DNA of 64,000 bases from Dactylis glomerata (GCA_007115705.1 QXEO01000247.1:12714253-12778252), one strand, 5' to 3'. Shown: positions 45,905-57,800, numbered from the stretch's first letter. Translations and numbers: made by a program. The notes: generated from the letters alone by a model not told the origin.

Positions 45905-47371
45905 AAGTTCGTCAAGGGTGGCCTCATCCCGGTTATCGGTCCTACTATTGGCCCTCATGTTCTGTTTCCATAAGATTAGTTTAAGTCTGTGTTGTCCCCC
46001 TGGAGATAAAGTAAAACTGTGTGATGTTTGAAGACTATGTTTTTATTATGTATGGTGGAATCTGGGCAATCATACCCAGATGTTTAAGACTATGTTAATG
46101 TATTCAGAGTTTGCTGTTGCTTTACTGGTGCCCATGTTATCTGAATTCTCTTGTTGGTGCACACTGCATTTGTTTACTAAATTAGATGGTTTGATTCTCG
46201 TGTTGGTGCACACTGCCCAGGTTATGTGGTTGTGTGTGTTCTATTCAGTAAGATGTATGAATGGGATGGTGCACGTGTGACCTTCTGTATGGTGCAAACA
46301 ATTTTACCGATTATTCCCACTGACCCCTTGGATCAACACCATGTCATCAAGATATAGCTCCCGGTACGATGATCACATCACATTTCTACTGTTAGAATAT
46401 TTATTGTTTTAAAATTTTATTTACTTATCTAAATTTCTACTATTTGAGGTCTAATTTTAATGCTTTTTCGTGAAAACTCCCCTATGGCATGTATTATGGT
46501 CCTATTAATCTGGTCATAAAATAAGACAATGTGGGCTAATTATGTGTTTTCTATTTTTTAAGAATAAGGCTTGTGTTCTATTCTGCCACGCTCGTGGACC
46601 CACTCATCATCGACACAGCTGTTGCAACGAGTCAGCCGCCGTCGACGCCATCTGGTTAGCTGCCGCGTGGCAACATGGGCTCCTCGCCCACCTCTTGCCT
46701 TGCCTCCACTCCCCTAGCCCCATTGTTACCATCATTTCTCCCAAATCCAAACTCCCCTGCCTCTCCCGCGCTGCAAAAAACCCTCCCCTAGCAACTCCGG
46801 CGACAAAATCCCCTGCGCAGCGCCGTAATCCTGTCCCCGGAGAAGACCGTCCTCTCTCCTCCGCTACAGGTAGGCTGGTAAGTGTCGCTCGATTCCTAGT
46901 CCCCAGAGAAGATCGTCCGCTCTCCTCTCGCTTCCAAGGGAACCTTGCCGGCGTTCTTCCTAGATCGCCGGCGGTGGGCCTCGAGCACGTACGGTGATTT
47001 TAAGTCGCCTCCCTTTTTTTCTTCGCTCCGTCGCGTACTAGATCTACAAGCATCTCCACTCTCCCCCCACCCCCCTAAATGCGTGGCCAACTGTCAGCGC
47101 CACAACCGACGCTTCGTCGTCTCCACTCGTCTCATCTCCCGCGCCCAGTAATGGCGCTGCAAACGGAAACAGCTTTGCAGCGGGACAGCGAGCCGTCGCG
47201 TCGCAGCACGCGTCGGCGGGAAATGAATGCCATGTCGCGCGCTTCCTGTCGCTTCCCGCACCTTCTCCTTCGTTTTCCGCCCCGTTCCCGGCTATAAATA
47301 GCTCGTTGCCTCGACGGTAGGTTCACATCCTCCAACCGCCGGTAGAAAATGCCTCGCAGTCTCTTGACAAC
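45905..47371. other. 3' flank of XS-finger gene, then GC-rich promoter-like DNA without a supported gene
   Basis: 45905-46540 is A+T-rich and probably 3' UTR and spacer, with a short direct repeat of TTGGTGCACACTGC at about 46154 and 46204. 46560-47340 is GC-rich and gene-like in composition, but its ORFs (for example 46542-46997) show no recognisable domain. A TATA box CTATAAATA at 47292-47300 precedes an ATG at 47349, and the solo LTR starts 23 bases into that frame. This may be the severed promoter of a gene. Confidence 0.5.
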
Positions 47372-49012
47372 TGATACGTCTCCAACGTATCTATAATTTT
47401 TGATGCTCCATGCTTGTTTTTACACCATTTGCTTAGTGTTTCGTTACACTTCGTGGCATTTTTATGCATTTTCCGGAACTAACCTATTAACGAGATGCCA
47501 CAGTGCCAGTTCCCTGTTTTCTGCTATTTTTGTGTTTCAGAAAAGTTACACAGAAAATATTCTCAGAATTGGATAAAACCAAAGCCAGACATCCAGATAT
47601 TTCACGGAGCTTCCAGAACACCGAAGAGGAGACGGAGCCGGACCGGAGGGTGGCCACACCACCAGGGGCGCGGCCCACCCCTGGCCCGCGCCGGCCTGTG
47701 GTGTGGGCCCCTTGGTCCACTTCTGACGCCGTCTCTTCGCCTATAAAGACCCCCCGACGGGAAAAACCTAAAGACCCAATCACTTTTCCAAAACACATCG
47801 CGATCCGTCGTCGCCATCGACCCGAAGATCGGGAGGGTCCAGAAGCTCTTCCCGGCACACTGCCGGAGAGGAGAATCGCCACCGGAGGTCTTCTTCATTG
47901 CCATGCTTGCCTCTGGCGCGATGAGTGAGTAGTCTACCTTGGACTATGGGTCCATAGCAGTAGCTAGATGGTTGTCTTCTCCACCATGTGCTTCATGTTT
48001 AGATCTCGTGAGCTGCCTTACATGATCGAGATCACCGTTATGTAATTCTACATGTTGTGTTTGTTAGGATCCGATAAATATTGGTGTTATGATTGAGTTG
48101 AAGTACTGAATTTTATCTTATGTTATCTCTATGTTGTTTATGATCTTGCATGCTCTCCGTTGTTAGTAGCTATCTTGGCCAAGTAGTTGCTAGTGACTCC
48201 AAGAGGGGGTATTTATGCTCGATAGTGGGTTCATGCCTCTATTTAATCTGGGGGAGTGACAGAAACCTCTAAGGTTGTAGATGTGCTGTTGCTACTAGGG
48301 GGAAAACAACATTCATATGCTCGAGGGCATATGCTTTGTTTACATTACACACTTTGCTTAATGCAATTATCTGTTGTTCGCAACTTAATACTTGTGGAGT
48401 TCTCGGATTGATTCGCCACAAGTGGATTATTAGTCATAGATGCAGTTGGATGGCGGTCTATGTATCTTATTGTAATGCCCAGAGTAAATCTAATAGTGAT
48501 CCTCTCGACATATGCACGTTGTCTTTATTCTATCAATTGCCCAACTATAATTTGTTTACCCAGCATGTATTATTTTATCTTATGGAGAGACACCGCTAGT
48601 GAACTGTGGATCCCGGTCCTATTTCCTTTATATTGCTATCACTTGTTTACTTTACTCGCACTGTTTACTTTACTTGCATACTATTATCACTTTCCACTCG
48701 ATACGCTCATACCCTTTGTTTCAAGCAAACCGGTGAGATTGACAACCTCATCGTAAGTTGGGAACAAAGTATTTGGTTGTGTCGTGTGCAGGTTCCACGT
48801 TGCCGCTCACAAAGCAAAGCTTGGACGAGGCGCCCTATAAATTGTCTGGAGCTGTCGCGAAGCTAGCGGGCATCACCTTCAGTCGTATTCGTCCTCCTAC
48901 TGGATTGATAACCTTGGTTTCATAACTGAGGGAAAACTTGCTGCTATCTTCATCAAAACCTTCTCTTGGGGTTTTCCAACTGGCCGGTCATTTACTACAT
49001 ATTCCCACGTCA
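47372..49012 (+). mobile_element. Probable solo LTR (TGATACGTCTCC family)
   Basis: It starts TGATACGTCTCCAACGTATC, a start I recognise as very common in Triticeae repeats. It has LTR-like organisation: promoter-like GC-rich centre with CTATAAAGACC at about 47740, no ORF, and the block GACAGAAACCTCTAAGG. The right edge is uncertain, at about 49009-49012 (CCCACGTCA). Flanks ACAAC (47367-47371) and TCAAC (49010-49014) match at four of five bases, so the target duplication is only tentative. No internal region or second LTR is present. Confidence 0.65.
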
Positions 49013-49102
49013 ACTTGGCTCCAAAAGTTTCTGTCGCCGTTGCCGTGTATTTAAAGAAGAAGCTTTCACACCATCATCACCACGCCATCAACAACCTACG
49101 CC

Positions 49103-49894
49103 ATGCTCCCTCGAGGCGGTTCCGGCGCGCCACCAGCACCACCGCCCCCACCTCCACCGCCGCCGCTGTCGTAGGACCCAGCTCCGCCGCAGGGCGAGGA
49201 GGAGGAGGACTCTGATGACGAGGAGTTCCTCGCCGAGCTGCCGACGGATGCGGAGGCTGAGGAGGCCACCGCGGAACAGAGAGCGATCGTAGCGTCGTTC
49301 GAGATGCAGCGCCGCGACCGGGCGGCGCAGGAGCTCATGGCCACCGAGAGGAGGGCGACAGCGGCAAGGCTGGCGGAGGACCATACTGCTGCCCGCGCCG
49401 ACGCCCACCGCCGCAACATCGAAGCGGCGAGGGCTGCGATGGCGGAGGCTGAGAGACGCCTCTTCTGGGCGGACGTGGCCATAGGGCTCACGAAGGTGGC
49501 GGCGGAGCGCCAGCGCCGCGAGCATCAGTACCCTCTCCCCTCCTTCAACGCATCGGCGCAGCGAGCGCAGGAGCGCCACACCTTCATCTCATCCCTCGAG
49601 GAGGCCGAGCGCGACCGCAGCCAGCGCGCGGCGGAGGAGAACCGTCGCCGCCACGGGATGGTTTCTGGACGCCTGTCCGATGATGGAGCTAGGCCGTTCA
49701 ACGCTTCACCGCCAGCACCATCGGCCGCATCGGTGAACTTCGCCGCCGGTGAGAACCGTCGCTACCGCGGGATGGTTTCCGGCTGTCTGTCCGATGATGG
49801 AGCTGGGCCGTCCAACGATTCACCGCCAGCACCATCGGCCGCATCGGTGAACTTCGCCGCCGGCGAGGACTCCGACGAAGACCACCTCTTTTAG
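49103..49894 (+). pseudogene. Small ORF of unknown function with one in-frame stop
   Basis: ATG at 49103 (context CCTACGCCATGC) opens a 263-codon frame broken by a single TAG at 49172-49174. Before the stop are 23 codons with a polyproline run; after it comes an acidic segment (EEEEDSDDEEF), then an Ala/Arg/Glu-rich helix, probably coiled coil (about codons 60-150), then two tandem 38-residue repeats, then an acidic end (EDSDEDHLF). A TATA-like GTATTTAAAG is at 49047-49056. Translation could also start at Met 49304, giving the 196-residue C-terminal part. I do not recognise the family. The single nonsense codon in an otherwise clean frame suggests recent loss or N-terminal shortening. The solo LTR ends about 90 bp upstream, so the original promoter may be displaced. 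Confidence 0.5.
49637..49864 (+). repeat. Two tandem 114-bp coding repeats
   Basis: 49637-49750 and 49751-49864 each encode 38 residues starting ENRR and ending SVNFAAG. The repeat is exactly in frame with the ORF at 49103-49894. Copies differ at a handful of bases. Confidence 0.95.
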
Positions 49895-50194
49895 TCTATT
49901 TCATATTTCACCGTATTTTGTAAAAACCATCTAAATTTCAATGAAATTTATGTAGTATGCTGAATTTTGTCGAGTTTAAATTTTGGGATGGGCGGCACGG
50001 CTGGGGAACCTCTATACGCACTCTATTATTGTAGGGTAGTTGTCGCTGGATATGGTAGTAGATTTCACTTCATACTGGATATGGAATGAGGTACTGTCAT
50101 TGCAAATTGTAGTAGCACATACTGCTAATTATAGCATAGTATATTATTCCAAGGAAATAGATGCATGCACTAAATAGGTGCCCATTTCTTTCAG

Positions 50195-51194
50195 AAAAGC
50201 TTGCAAGTCTCCAGACGGACCCAACGATTGACCATATCACCACTAAGGTGCAGGTTATACAAATTTCTATTTCTGGCAATGGTGTTTTTAGGTTCTACAC
50301 AACATTGTAATAAGCACAATCTCTATTTTTAGGCTGATGCCTGTACTAGCCGGAAGAACCGTTCTGTCGATTATTTCAAGCTATTTAAAATCAATGATTC
50401 TTATGCTATCAAGAAATGCAAGAAAGCCACAACCAATAGGGATTAGCCCCTCCCTTCATATCAAGGTCCTGATCTAGATAGTGAGCCAAGGACTATCTCA
50501 TCTTCCAAGACACCTAAAGCCAAGGCACGTAGACACACATCGGGCCCACTCTCATCCTATCGTGGCCCTGCAAGGGCGGCTGAGACTATCGTCATTCGCA
50601 GAGGTGTGAATCTGTCTAACATGGGTCTGATGATCTTTTAATACATTCTTATGGAGATAAAGATCACTAAGTAGTGCATTTCTTTCTAGGTCCCAAGATA
50701 ACTGGTGACTTGGAATTCGACAAGCACTGTGTGTTTGCAAGCAATATCAATCTCACTGGTCGCCAGATTGCCGATCTCAATGCAATGGTTGCTAAACTGA
50801 GGCCAACAGTTCCATACTATATCTGTGAGATGAAGAAGTCACATGTCCTTCGTGGGAAGGCAAAAATGGTAATCTGCTTGACTCTTTTAATCTTCTCATG
50901 CACATGAATCTGTGTTCAAAAACTGACTGTATTCTTGTACTCTAGTACTTTTCAGCAAAGTACAACAATGCCCACCTCGCCCGCTATCTTCCATGCACCA
51001 TTCCAACATATGTCGGTGAGCAAGATGGTTTCTATAATGTAAGCTTCACCCATCAGGGCAACGGTGTTGCCCAGATGACAGCAAACTGGCCTAAGGTTCT
51101 CCAAAAAGCGTCGATAGAAGAAGGAAATGTGTGCATCTTCACCTTCTTGAATGTGGGGCAGGAGGCTATGTCTGTTCATGTTGAAAAAATGTAG
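50195..51194 (+). pseudogene. B3-domain (REM-like) gene copy, plus strand, one nonsense codon
   Basis: Exons inferred from GT/AG sites with matching phases are 50195-50247, 50333-50603, 50690-50868 and 50946-51194 (TAG stop). The last two exons encode a C-terminal B3-type DNA-binding domain: LRPTVPYYICEMKKSHV, then YFSAKYNNAHLARYLP, then NWPKVLQKASIEEGNVCIF. B3 domains of the REM group bind DNA in the nucleus. The second exon has an in-frame TAG at 50444-50446 followed by a Ser/Lys/Pro-rich linker that remains open. No start codon was found upstream, and the first small exon is weakly supported. Exon phases match those of the minus-strand copy at 51718-53983, its convergent paralogue. It could be a truncated but expressed gene if the true start lies after the stop. 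Confidence 0.65.
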
Positions 51195-51717
51195 CCTATA
51201 TGTTGCGCAGTTGCTATCAGTTAGTTAATTATGTTATTATATTATTGTGTCACCTGGTAGTCTAAACCATATGCCAATATGTTGCGCAGGCTATGATTAC
51301 TTGCATTCTTCTCTGCATGCTTATACTCTATTTACTAAAACCATCTTGTTATGATGAAGTGCCTTAACTCGTACATGATTTTGTGAATTGAATTGTTTGT
51401 ATTAACTGATTGCAACGTGTTGTGCTTTCTGTGATGCTCTGATGGTCAACATGTCTATAAATTAAGCTTAGTTGTATTCAAACGGAAACAAAATTATCTA
51501 TTCCAGTGGCTAGATGGACTAGATAGATGGCATCCAAAATCTAGATAAGAGAATGCACAACGTAATAGCATATAGAATAACATGTCATACAAGTTTTACA
51601 ACTCAAGACTTAATATATAGCATAAACCAGCCGATCAGAACTAGTACTAAAGCCTTAATATCTGGCATACAAGTTGAGTTGGTGTAGATGCATACACCAC
51701 CAGATTAGTAGTTCAAG
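51195..51717. other. Spacer between convergent B3 copies
   Basis: A+T-rich, with no ORF or repeat recognised. It presumably holds both 3' UTRs. Confidence 0.6.
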
Positions 51718-53983
51718 TTAACACTTAACTGGCTTACCTATCGGCACATTACTCATCAGATGGATAAACAGTACTTCCTTTTCATCTGGTTCAAGCTCAA
51801 ACACAGCCATGTCATCAACAGACATGCGTGAGGTGGTCACAAGCGTGCTCCAGTTAGTTGTAATCTGGGCACGACCATCGTTGCCCATCTGAAGCTTGAT
51901 GTAATGCACATCCTGCTCAGTTTCACCTTCAGGTGCATATGGGTCATCGGCGCAGGCTGGCACCATAATATCTCATGCTTCCATGTACTGCTTGAGATAG
52001 AGCAGGCAGTACGGCTTCGAAAATACCTGATATGATAGTATAGATACTATGGTGTCATGCAGTTGAGCAAACACGTTAATATTCACTGTGCACAATGAAA
52101 TCTTACCATCTTTGACTTTCCTTTAGCTGTCAGAGACTTCTTGACAGAGCAGACATACAAAGGGATCACCGGATTATCACTATCAAGCCTCCGTGAGAGC
52201 AATTTGAGAAGGCCAATCCTTACATAAGACATTGGTACATCATTTCCATAAACGATGTTATTTAGCTCCCAAGGTGCTAGGTCAAGAGCCCCCCTTTTAT
52301 ACCCCTAACGATGGGACCTACATGAATTATTTCATGAATGAGATATATGTCCTATCTCTCAAATTCTATAACCAGACATGTATAAGTTATTACCTTCATC
52401 TGTCAGCGCCGGTCCTAGATGGGTGTGGTACTGGTAAGTCCTGGGACTGTGCCCAATCACACAGTTCTCATCGTCGGAGGGACAGTCGTAGCATGCTTCA
52501 TGACGTTGCATTGTAACCTGTAATTGTGTGAGGGACAGTTCATTATCATTTTAAAACAGGAACATGACAATATAACCAATAGCATTACATAGCTTCCAAT
52601 AGCAATTTAAAAGCTCCACCAAGATCATGTCCTAACTATGTATAATCATTGGAATCCGACCTCATTGGAAAGACCTAAAAGCATGCCAATTTTGTGAAGA
52701 GTTTGCCTATGAATCCTTGGCATGCCATGTTTGGTATTTTTCCAAGGTACTACATCACATACAATGACTCCATGCGCTGGTTTTCCAATTTTTCAATTTT
52801 ATTTGTATTTCTTTTGCTCACTTTTGAAATCTAGGTCAAACTCACGGTGCCGTAAGCCCTAAACGCCATAACCCATCACATCTATTTACTTCTTATAAAT
52901 AATCAATTATAAATCACCAAAAAGCATAATGTAGCTTGCAATGTTTGATATAGAAATAACCAATAGCATGGCTAAGCTTTCAATTATAATATGTAAAATA
53001 GAACAAGATTTTAAACCCAATAGCTTTACATAGCTTCCAATAGCAATTAAAAAGCTCCACCACGAGCATGTCCTAACTATGTATGATCATTGGAAACTGA
53101 CCTCCATTTCAAAAGCATGTGGAAAAACTTGGTCAAACTCACGGTGCCGTAAGCTCCCAAAAGCATGCCAAATTTGTGAAGAGTGTGCCTATGAATCCTT
53201 GGCATGCCCTGTTTGCTATTTTTCCAAGATACTACATCACATACCATGACTCCATGCGCTGGTTTTCCAATTATTTGATTTTATTTTTATTTCCTTAGCT
53301 CAATTTTGAATTCTAGGTCAAACTCACGGGGCCGTCACCCCATAACCCATCACATCTATATTCTTCGTCTAAATAACAAATTAAAAATCACCAAAAAACA
53401 TGATGTGGAATGCAATATTTGATATTGAAATCACCAAGAGCATGACATAGCTTTCAATTATCATTTAAAATTCATCTCAACAAGAACATGTCAATATATC
53501 CAGTAGCATTGCATAGCTTCCAACAGTGCTTTAAAAGCTCCACCAAGAGCATGTCCTAGATTTCCCCTTTTAGCACAATGGAGCAATGTTGTGTCCGAGA
53601 TACAACACAATTTAAACTGGAATAAGAGCACCCATTCAATCATTTTAAATATTTTGGCAACAAACCGAACCGAACAAAGACTAAAATACAATAGATAACC
53701 AATGTTTTGGCAGGGCATGCAAGTTTGGGCAACATACATAGCAACCATATGGTTCTGATTATAGAACAATCAAGCAGGCTCAGTGACCATATGAACCACT
53801 CCTTTTGTGAAATATCGATTACGAAATTACTGAACTATCATTACAGAAGTAGAAATATTTTTGGAACATTCCCCTTGAACTAGTGCCGCCCCTTGAACTA
53901 GTACCAGATCAGAGCATTGGGCAATCCGTACGGGAAAACCCTACACTTACCTTGAGAAGGGATTCCTGCGTGCAGGACGCCAT
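51718..53983 (-). pseudogene. B3-domain (REM-like) gene copy, minus strand, one nonsense codon
   Basis: Four exons join in phase: 53983-53951 (MASCTQESLLK, strong donor GTAAGTG), 52517-52394, 52276-52107 and 52026-51718 (TAA). Exon 2 has a Cys/His segment (HEACYDCPSDDENC) as often precedes REM B3 domains. Exons 3 and 4 match the last two exons of the plus-strand copy: VPIPLYV-type strand, KSLTAKGKSKM at the splice site, then FSKPYCLLYLKQYM, and later QITTNWSTLVTTSRMSVDDMAVFELE. A TGA at 51975-51973, 17 codons into exon 4, interrupts the domain at the position equivalent to YLP in the other copy. The frame stays open on both sides, so the loss looks recent. Intron 1 (52518-53950) holds a diverged satellite-related repeat array. 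The gene is tail-to-tail with 50195-51194. Confidence 0.7.
52567..53565. repeat. Three-copy ~450-bp repeat array related to the 666-bp satellite
   Basis: Copies start at about 52567, 53016 and 53486 (the last partial), each with CATAGCTTCCAA and AAAGCTCCACCA. Copies 1 and 2 contain a core of about 170 bp (52690-52855; 53178-53335) that aligns with the satellite over GGCATG..CATGTTTGGTATTTTTCC, ATGACTCCATGC, and ATCTAGGTCAaACTCaCGGTGCC (lower case marks differences). The rest of the unit is unrelated to the satellite. Confidence 0.85.
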
Positions 53984-54313
53984 GGAGGTTGAACGCCACC
54001 CGGCCGGCATTGGTTCGAGCAGTCGCTGTGGGCGGGGCGGCCAACCCCCAGCAGCCGCCGGTTTGGGAGGAAGGAGACTGGAAATATGATTTAGGGTTGA
54101 GGTCGCCAGGGGTAGAGGTATCTAGTACTTTACCCCATATAGCAATCCCAGTCTAACTGACAGTGGACCCAGAAAAATGAAGTAAAAGCCCAAGTAGATA
54201 AACATGGACAGTCACTGTTATTTTATTTACGGTGCAGATTAAGGCTACTACATGTCTTCCTCCCCTGTCTCACTCCCCACTTCACAGTCCCAACCCTAAG
54301 CTCGCCGTAGCTC
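53984..54313. other. Intergenic region, probable promoter of the minus-strand B3 copy
   Basis: GC-rich near 53984-54080 (5' UTR of the minus-strand copy), then A+T-rich. No other gene seen. Confidence 0.5.
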
Positions 54314-54865
54314 ATGGCACCGCCGCCGCCGACGCTCCAATATCAATCCCCCATCCGGCAGGCAATGACTTGCCTTGTCAAAGCCGGTGTGCAGGTGCCA
54401 ATAGCGGCTGTCATGAACTTCCCCAAGTTGGCGCTGTCGGCGGGGGCGTTGCAGGCGGGGAGGAGGGTTTCCCCAAGGTCTAGATGCTCACCGGCTCTGT
54501 CTGAGGTAAGGGCTATGAAGCTGAAGTGGGGTAAGCTGGGGAAGCGTGGTCGTCGGCCATTCACCGGCTTTCCGGCGTCGAAGACCAACAAGAACTTGCA
54601 GCGGGCGAGGAAGCGGTCCATATCGAGTTCTATGATATGGCGTGTTTATGAGCCGCCGGCGAACCACAACTACACTGATCTATCATTGCGACTGCAGTTC
54701 ACTAGGAAATACGACCCCTATCAAGAGCTGTCATACTACTTGTTTGAAGAATGCCTCACAACGGCGCTGCTGGTCAAGTTCAACCAGACGTTTTTCTGCC
54801 AGAAGCGCGGAAAGCCCTCATCCCCCAAGGGCGAGCGCAGCCGCCCGAGGAAGGGGAAGCCATGA
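54314..54865 (+). CDS. Hypothetical ORF, 183 aa, possibly frameshifted
   Basis: It starts MAPPPPTLQYQSPIRQ in a fair plant start context (AGCTCATGGCACC), downstream of an A+T-rich flank. The first 60 residues are Ala/Pro/Arg-rich and could be an organelle-targeting peptide (inference). The middle is strongly basic (KLKWGKLGKRGRRPF), followed by YDPYQELSYYLFEECL and a Lys/Pro-rich tail. No family recognised. Near 54790 the overlapping frame 54751-55002 (ARKALIPQG... to a stop at 55000-55002) looks at least as coding-like, so a one-base deletion in the TTTTT run at about 54788 may have shifted a longer protein. A 3' UTR-like A+T-rich region follows. Confidence 0.4.
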   Translation: MAPPPPTLQYQSPIRQAMTCLVKAGVQVPIAAVMNFPKLALSAGALQAGRRVSPRSRCSPALSEVRAMKLKWGKLGKRGRRPFTGFPASKTNKNLQRARKRSISSSMIWRVYEPPANHNYTDLSLRLQFTRKYDPYQELSYYLFEECLTTALLVKFNQTFFCQKRGKPSSPKGERSRPRKGKP

Positions 54866-57800
54866 CGTGCATGCTGAATGGAGAAAAGCAGCAGGAGTTA
54901 GGCGGGAAGGGAAATCGTTCAGTTCCGGTTGATTTAGCAATGAACTTTAGCCCTTCGCAGCATTTTGGTATGCCAACTTTCATGAAGGCTGCTCTCCCCT
55001 AGTTTCTTCAGTTAAGTATAGTTAGTGTTAGACCAACTCTGAAGAATAGCTTTTGTATAGACAAGGCTAAAGCCGCCTTTTGTGTTACTAACTAGCTTCT
55101 GTAAGTTTAAAGCAACCAAATATTATGAACTTTTAGATTTAGTGTTTCTCCTTTAATTTCAGATCTGAAATCTACATTTATTGTTCTTCATTTTTGAGAT
55201 TCGCATTTACAGAGATGAATTCGGTGGAAATTAACATAACAAGAAACTAGATGTTCATGAGGTTCCGCCACCAAGTCTACAGGAACGGCCACCGCCGCCG
55301 TCGCCATTAGAGACAGCTAGCCGATCTCCTCTGAGATTGCCGCGCTTCCATAGGTGTCGTCGCCATTAGAGATATTAGAGGGAGCGATTCTAGATCTCCT
55401 ATCTGGGGAGCTCAGATCTGTGGGGGAAGGGAGGAGCCGGAACTGCGACCTAGGGAGCCCTTGCCACTATGTGGGAGATCCTAGCACCAGGGTGGTGTCA
55501 GCGACGGGGAGCTCGATTCCGGCGAAGCGACGACGAGCTCGACTCCGGCGTAGCGACAGCGAGGGGTCGGCGGCGAGCTGGGCGGACGGACAGAACAGGG
55601 GAGGACGACAGAACAGGGAAGAAGACGGTGGCAACGGAACTCTAACGCTGACAAAGTCAAGTTTTGTTAGAATAACGGGTAAACCTGACAAGGTGGGCTC
55701 AGCAAGCGGCAGCGGAACGGGAATTATGAGTTCAAACGTTTTCTCCCCAATTTAAACACTAGGATTTGGGCTCAAACAAATTTTACCAAAAAAAGATCAT
55801 CTGAGCTATTTGTTAAGGGCTTTTGGACTCCCAGGGTGATTACAGCGAACTAAGGCAATTAAGGCACCTATAAGCCTATGGCAAGGAACTTGGTGACTGT
55901 AAACTAAGTATGAATAGCCCCCTCACGTGCATTTAGGTTAGCCGCTCGCTCGAGGCCCACGGCCTCTCGCAGGTTCGGTCTCGCACCTGGAGAAAATTGG
56001 GCCGTGCACTGGATTCCGTGCGGGCGAGAGCTTGCTGGGCCTTCAGGACCGTGCCGATAGCCATGTCAGCCGTTCCACTGATTTGTCTCAAAAAGAAAAC
56101 AAAGCCGTTCCACTGACTTTCGAATTCCGATGTTTCTGCGAACCTTGACTTGTCGAGTGTCCAGACTCCAGTGTCAAGCCAGGGGTTATTTTACCATTAT
56201 CGGATAACAGAGCATCTCTTGCTGTATATTTTACAGTACAGAGCAGCCATTCAGTCTGAGGCCAATTTATATCAGTCCATGTGATCTGCAAACAACAGTA
56301 CATATACGAGTACGCGAGGTCACATGAAAACGGTACTCCGTAGTCCGTACCTTGGAATTGGATCTACGCAGACGGAGAGTGTGCTGGCTGTACCGTCTTA
56401 TGCTGTCGGCTTATGTTGCCGCCGCTGCTGGACCGGGCGCGCACTGCGCACACCCCATGTGTGAGAGTGTGTCCGTCGTCCTCGCCGTCCACCAACCGCC
56501 GTCCACGGCCAGTTCCTCCTTGGTTTCTTCAGCCGGAAGCATCGCTCTCCGGCCACATGCTGTATCGTACTGATCTTCGTCGGTCTGAACTGGCAGTCGC
56601 TACGGCCGTTGTTGTTACTTCAGCAGTTCAGCCAAACCAAAACTCGATCCGATCTGAAATCTGATCTACTCTCGAGCAAAACAAGGACCGACTCGTCCTG
56701 TTCGACTAGCAGCCATCGGCGGCACGTACGAGTGCACGGCGGCCATAGCTTCGCGGTGAGAAATGGCGGGTACTGTTAACCTGTCAACCATTGTGGAGAT
56801 CAGTACCCTCCACCTCGCAAGCAGGATCTCAGCAGTTCAGCACCGCCAGCGGCGAAGATCGATGGCCAGTCCTTTGCTTTGCTACTAGGTACACTAGCTA
56901 GCTAGTCCGTCCGCGTCACTGCGCTGCCCCAGTGAAGCGTCACTGTGTCAGCGCGTGACCATTTGGTGGCGTCTCGGGCTCACGGTTCAACTCCGCCGTG
57001 ACATCACTGAACTCCAGCACCGACAAGCCCACTGAACCTCCCCAAAACCTATCGCTGTTACATGGACCGCCCTCCATCCTGTAAAATTTCCGTCCAATTT
57101 CAGAGCCGATAGCATCAGAAGAGCAAAACAATATCTTATCCGCCGGAAGCCTTGCCATCGGGAGGCGCCAGCGACGACCCACCACGCCGCCACTGCCACC
57201 AACCTCAGCCAATTTTTCAAGTGCTGCTACCTAGCTGGTCAACTCTGTCACAGGGCGACCGAAAGATTAGAGTAATGGAGGCGAGCGACACGGAGAGATT
57301 CCGTCTCCGAGCCGCGTTTATCTTAGCGAGGGAACCGTACGAGGGAGAGCTGACAAAAATAGCGTGGGACAGTGGACCTGGGGAGTGGAAAAGCAGGGGC
57401 TTAATTTTCAGGGACAGCTGCTGCTTTTCCCCATGGGGTCATGGTCCTCTACTGCTTCCTCGAGTGGTTGGTTTGCTTTGGTTGTTTTGTTGGAGCGTTG
57501 GACCATGGCCATGCAAAATGCGATCATCTGCTTGCAATGCCTTTTTTTTTGCTGGTGGAAAACCATGTCGATGGGGTGGTGGATGAACAGTGGGTTATTT
57601 GCACTACCAAGTACAATTGGTTGCTAGGACTATATTTTAAAGGTAAGATGGCTTGGAGAAAGGGGCGGTAACTTTTATAGATACATCATTGGCTATGTCT
57701 AGGTTCTTCTTAATTTTTCTGAAACTTTGAAACATGATTTTTGAATATTTGAGAATAAAGGGCTGCATGTAGCTCGGTCTATGTTTGTGCACTCCCCATA

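Noticed and set aside
53491..53769. 92-codon minus-strand ORF inside B3 intron 1
   Set aside because: Lies in repeat and intron sequence with no domain.
55354..55755. 133-codon ORF
   Set aside because: Arg/Ser/Gly-rich, no recognisable domain, and no support from splice sites or context.
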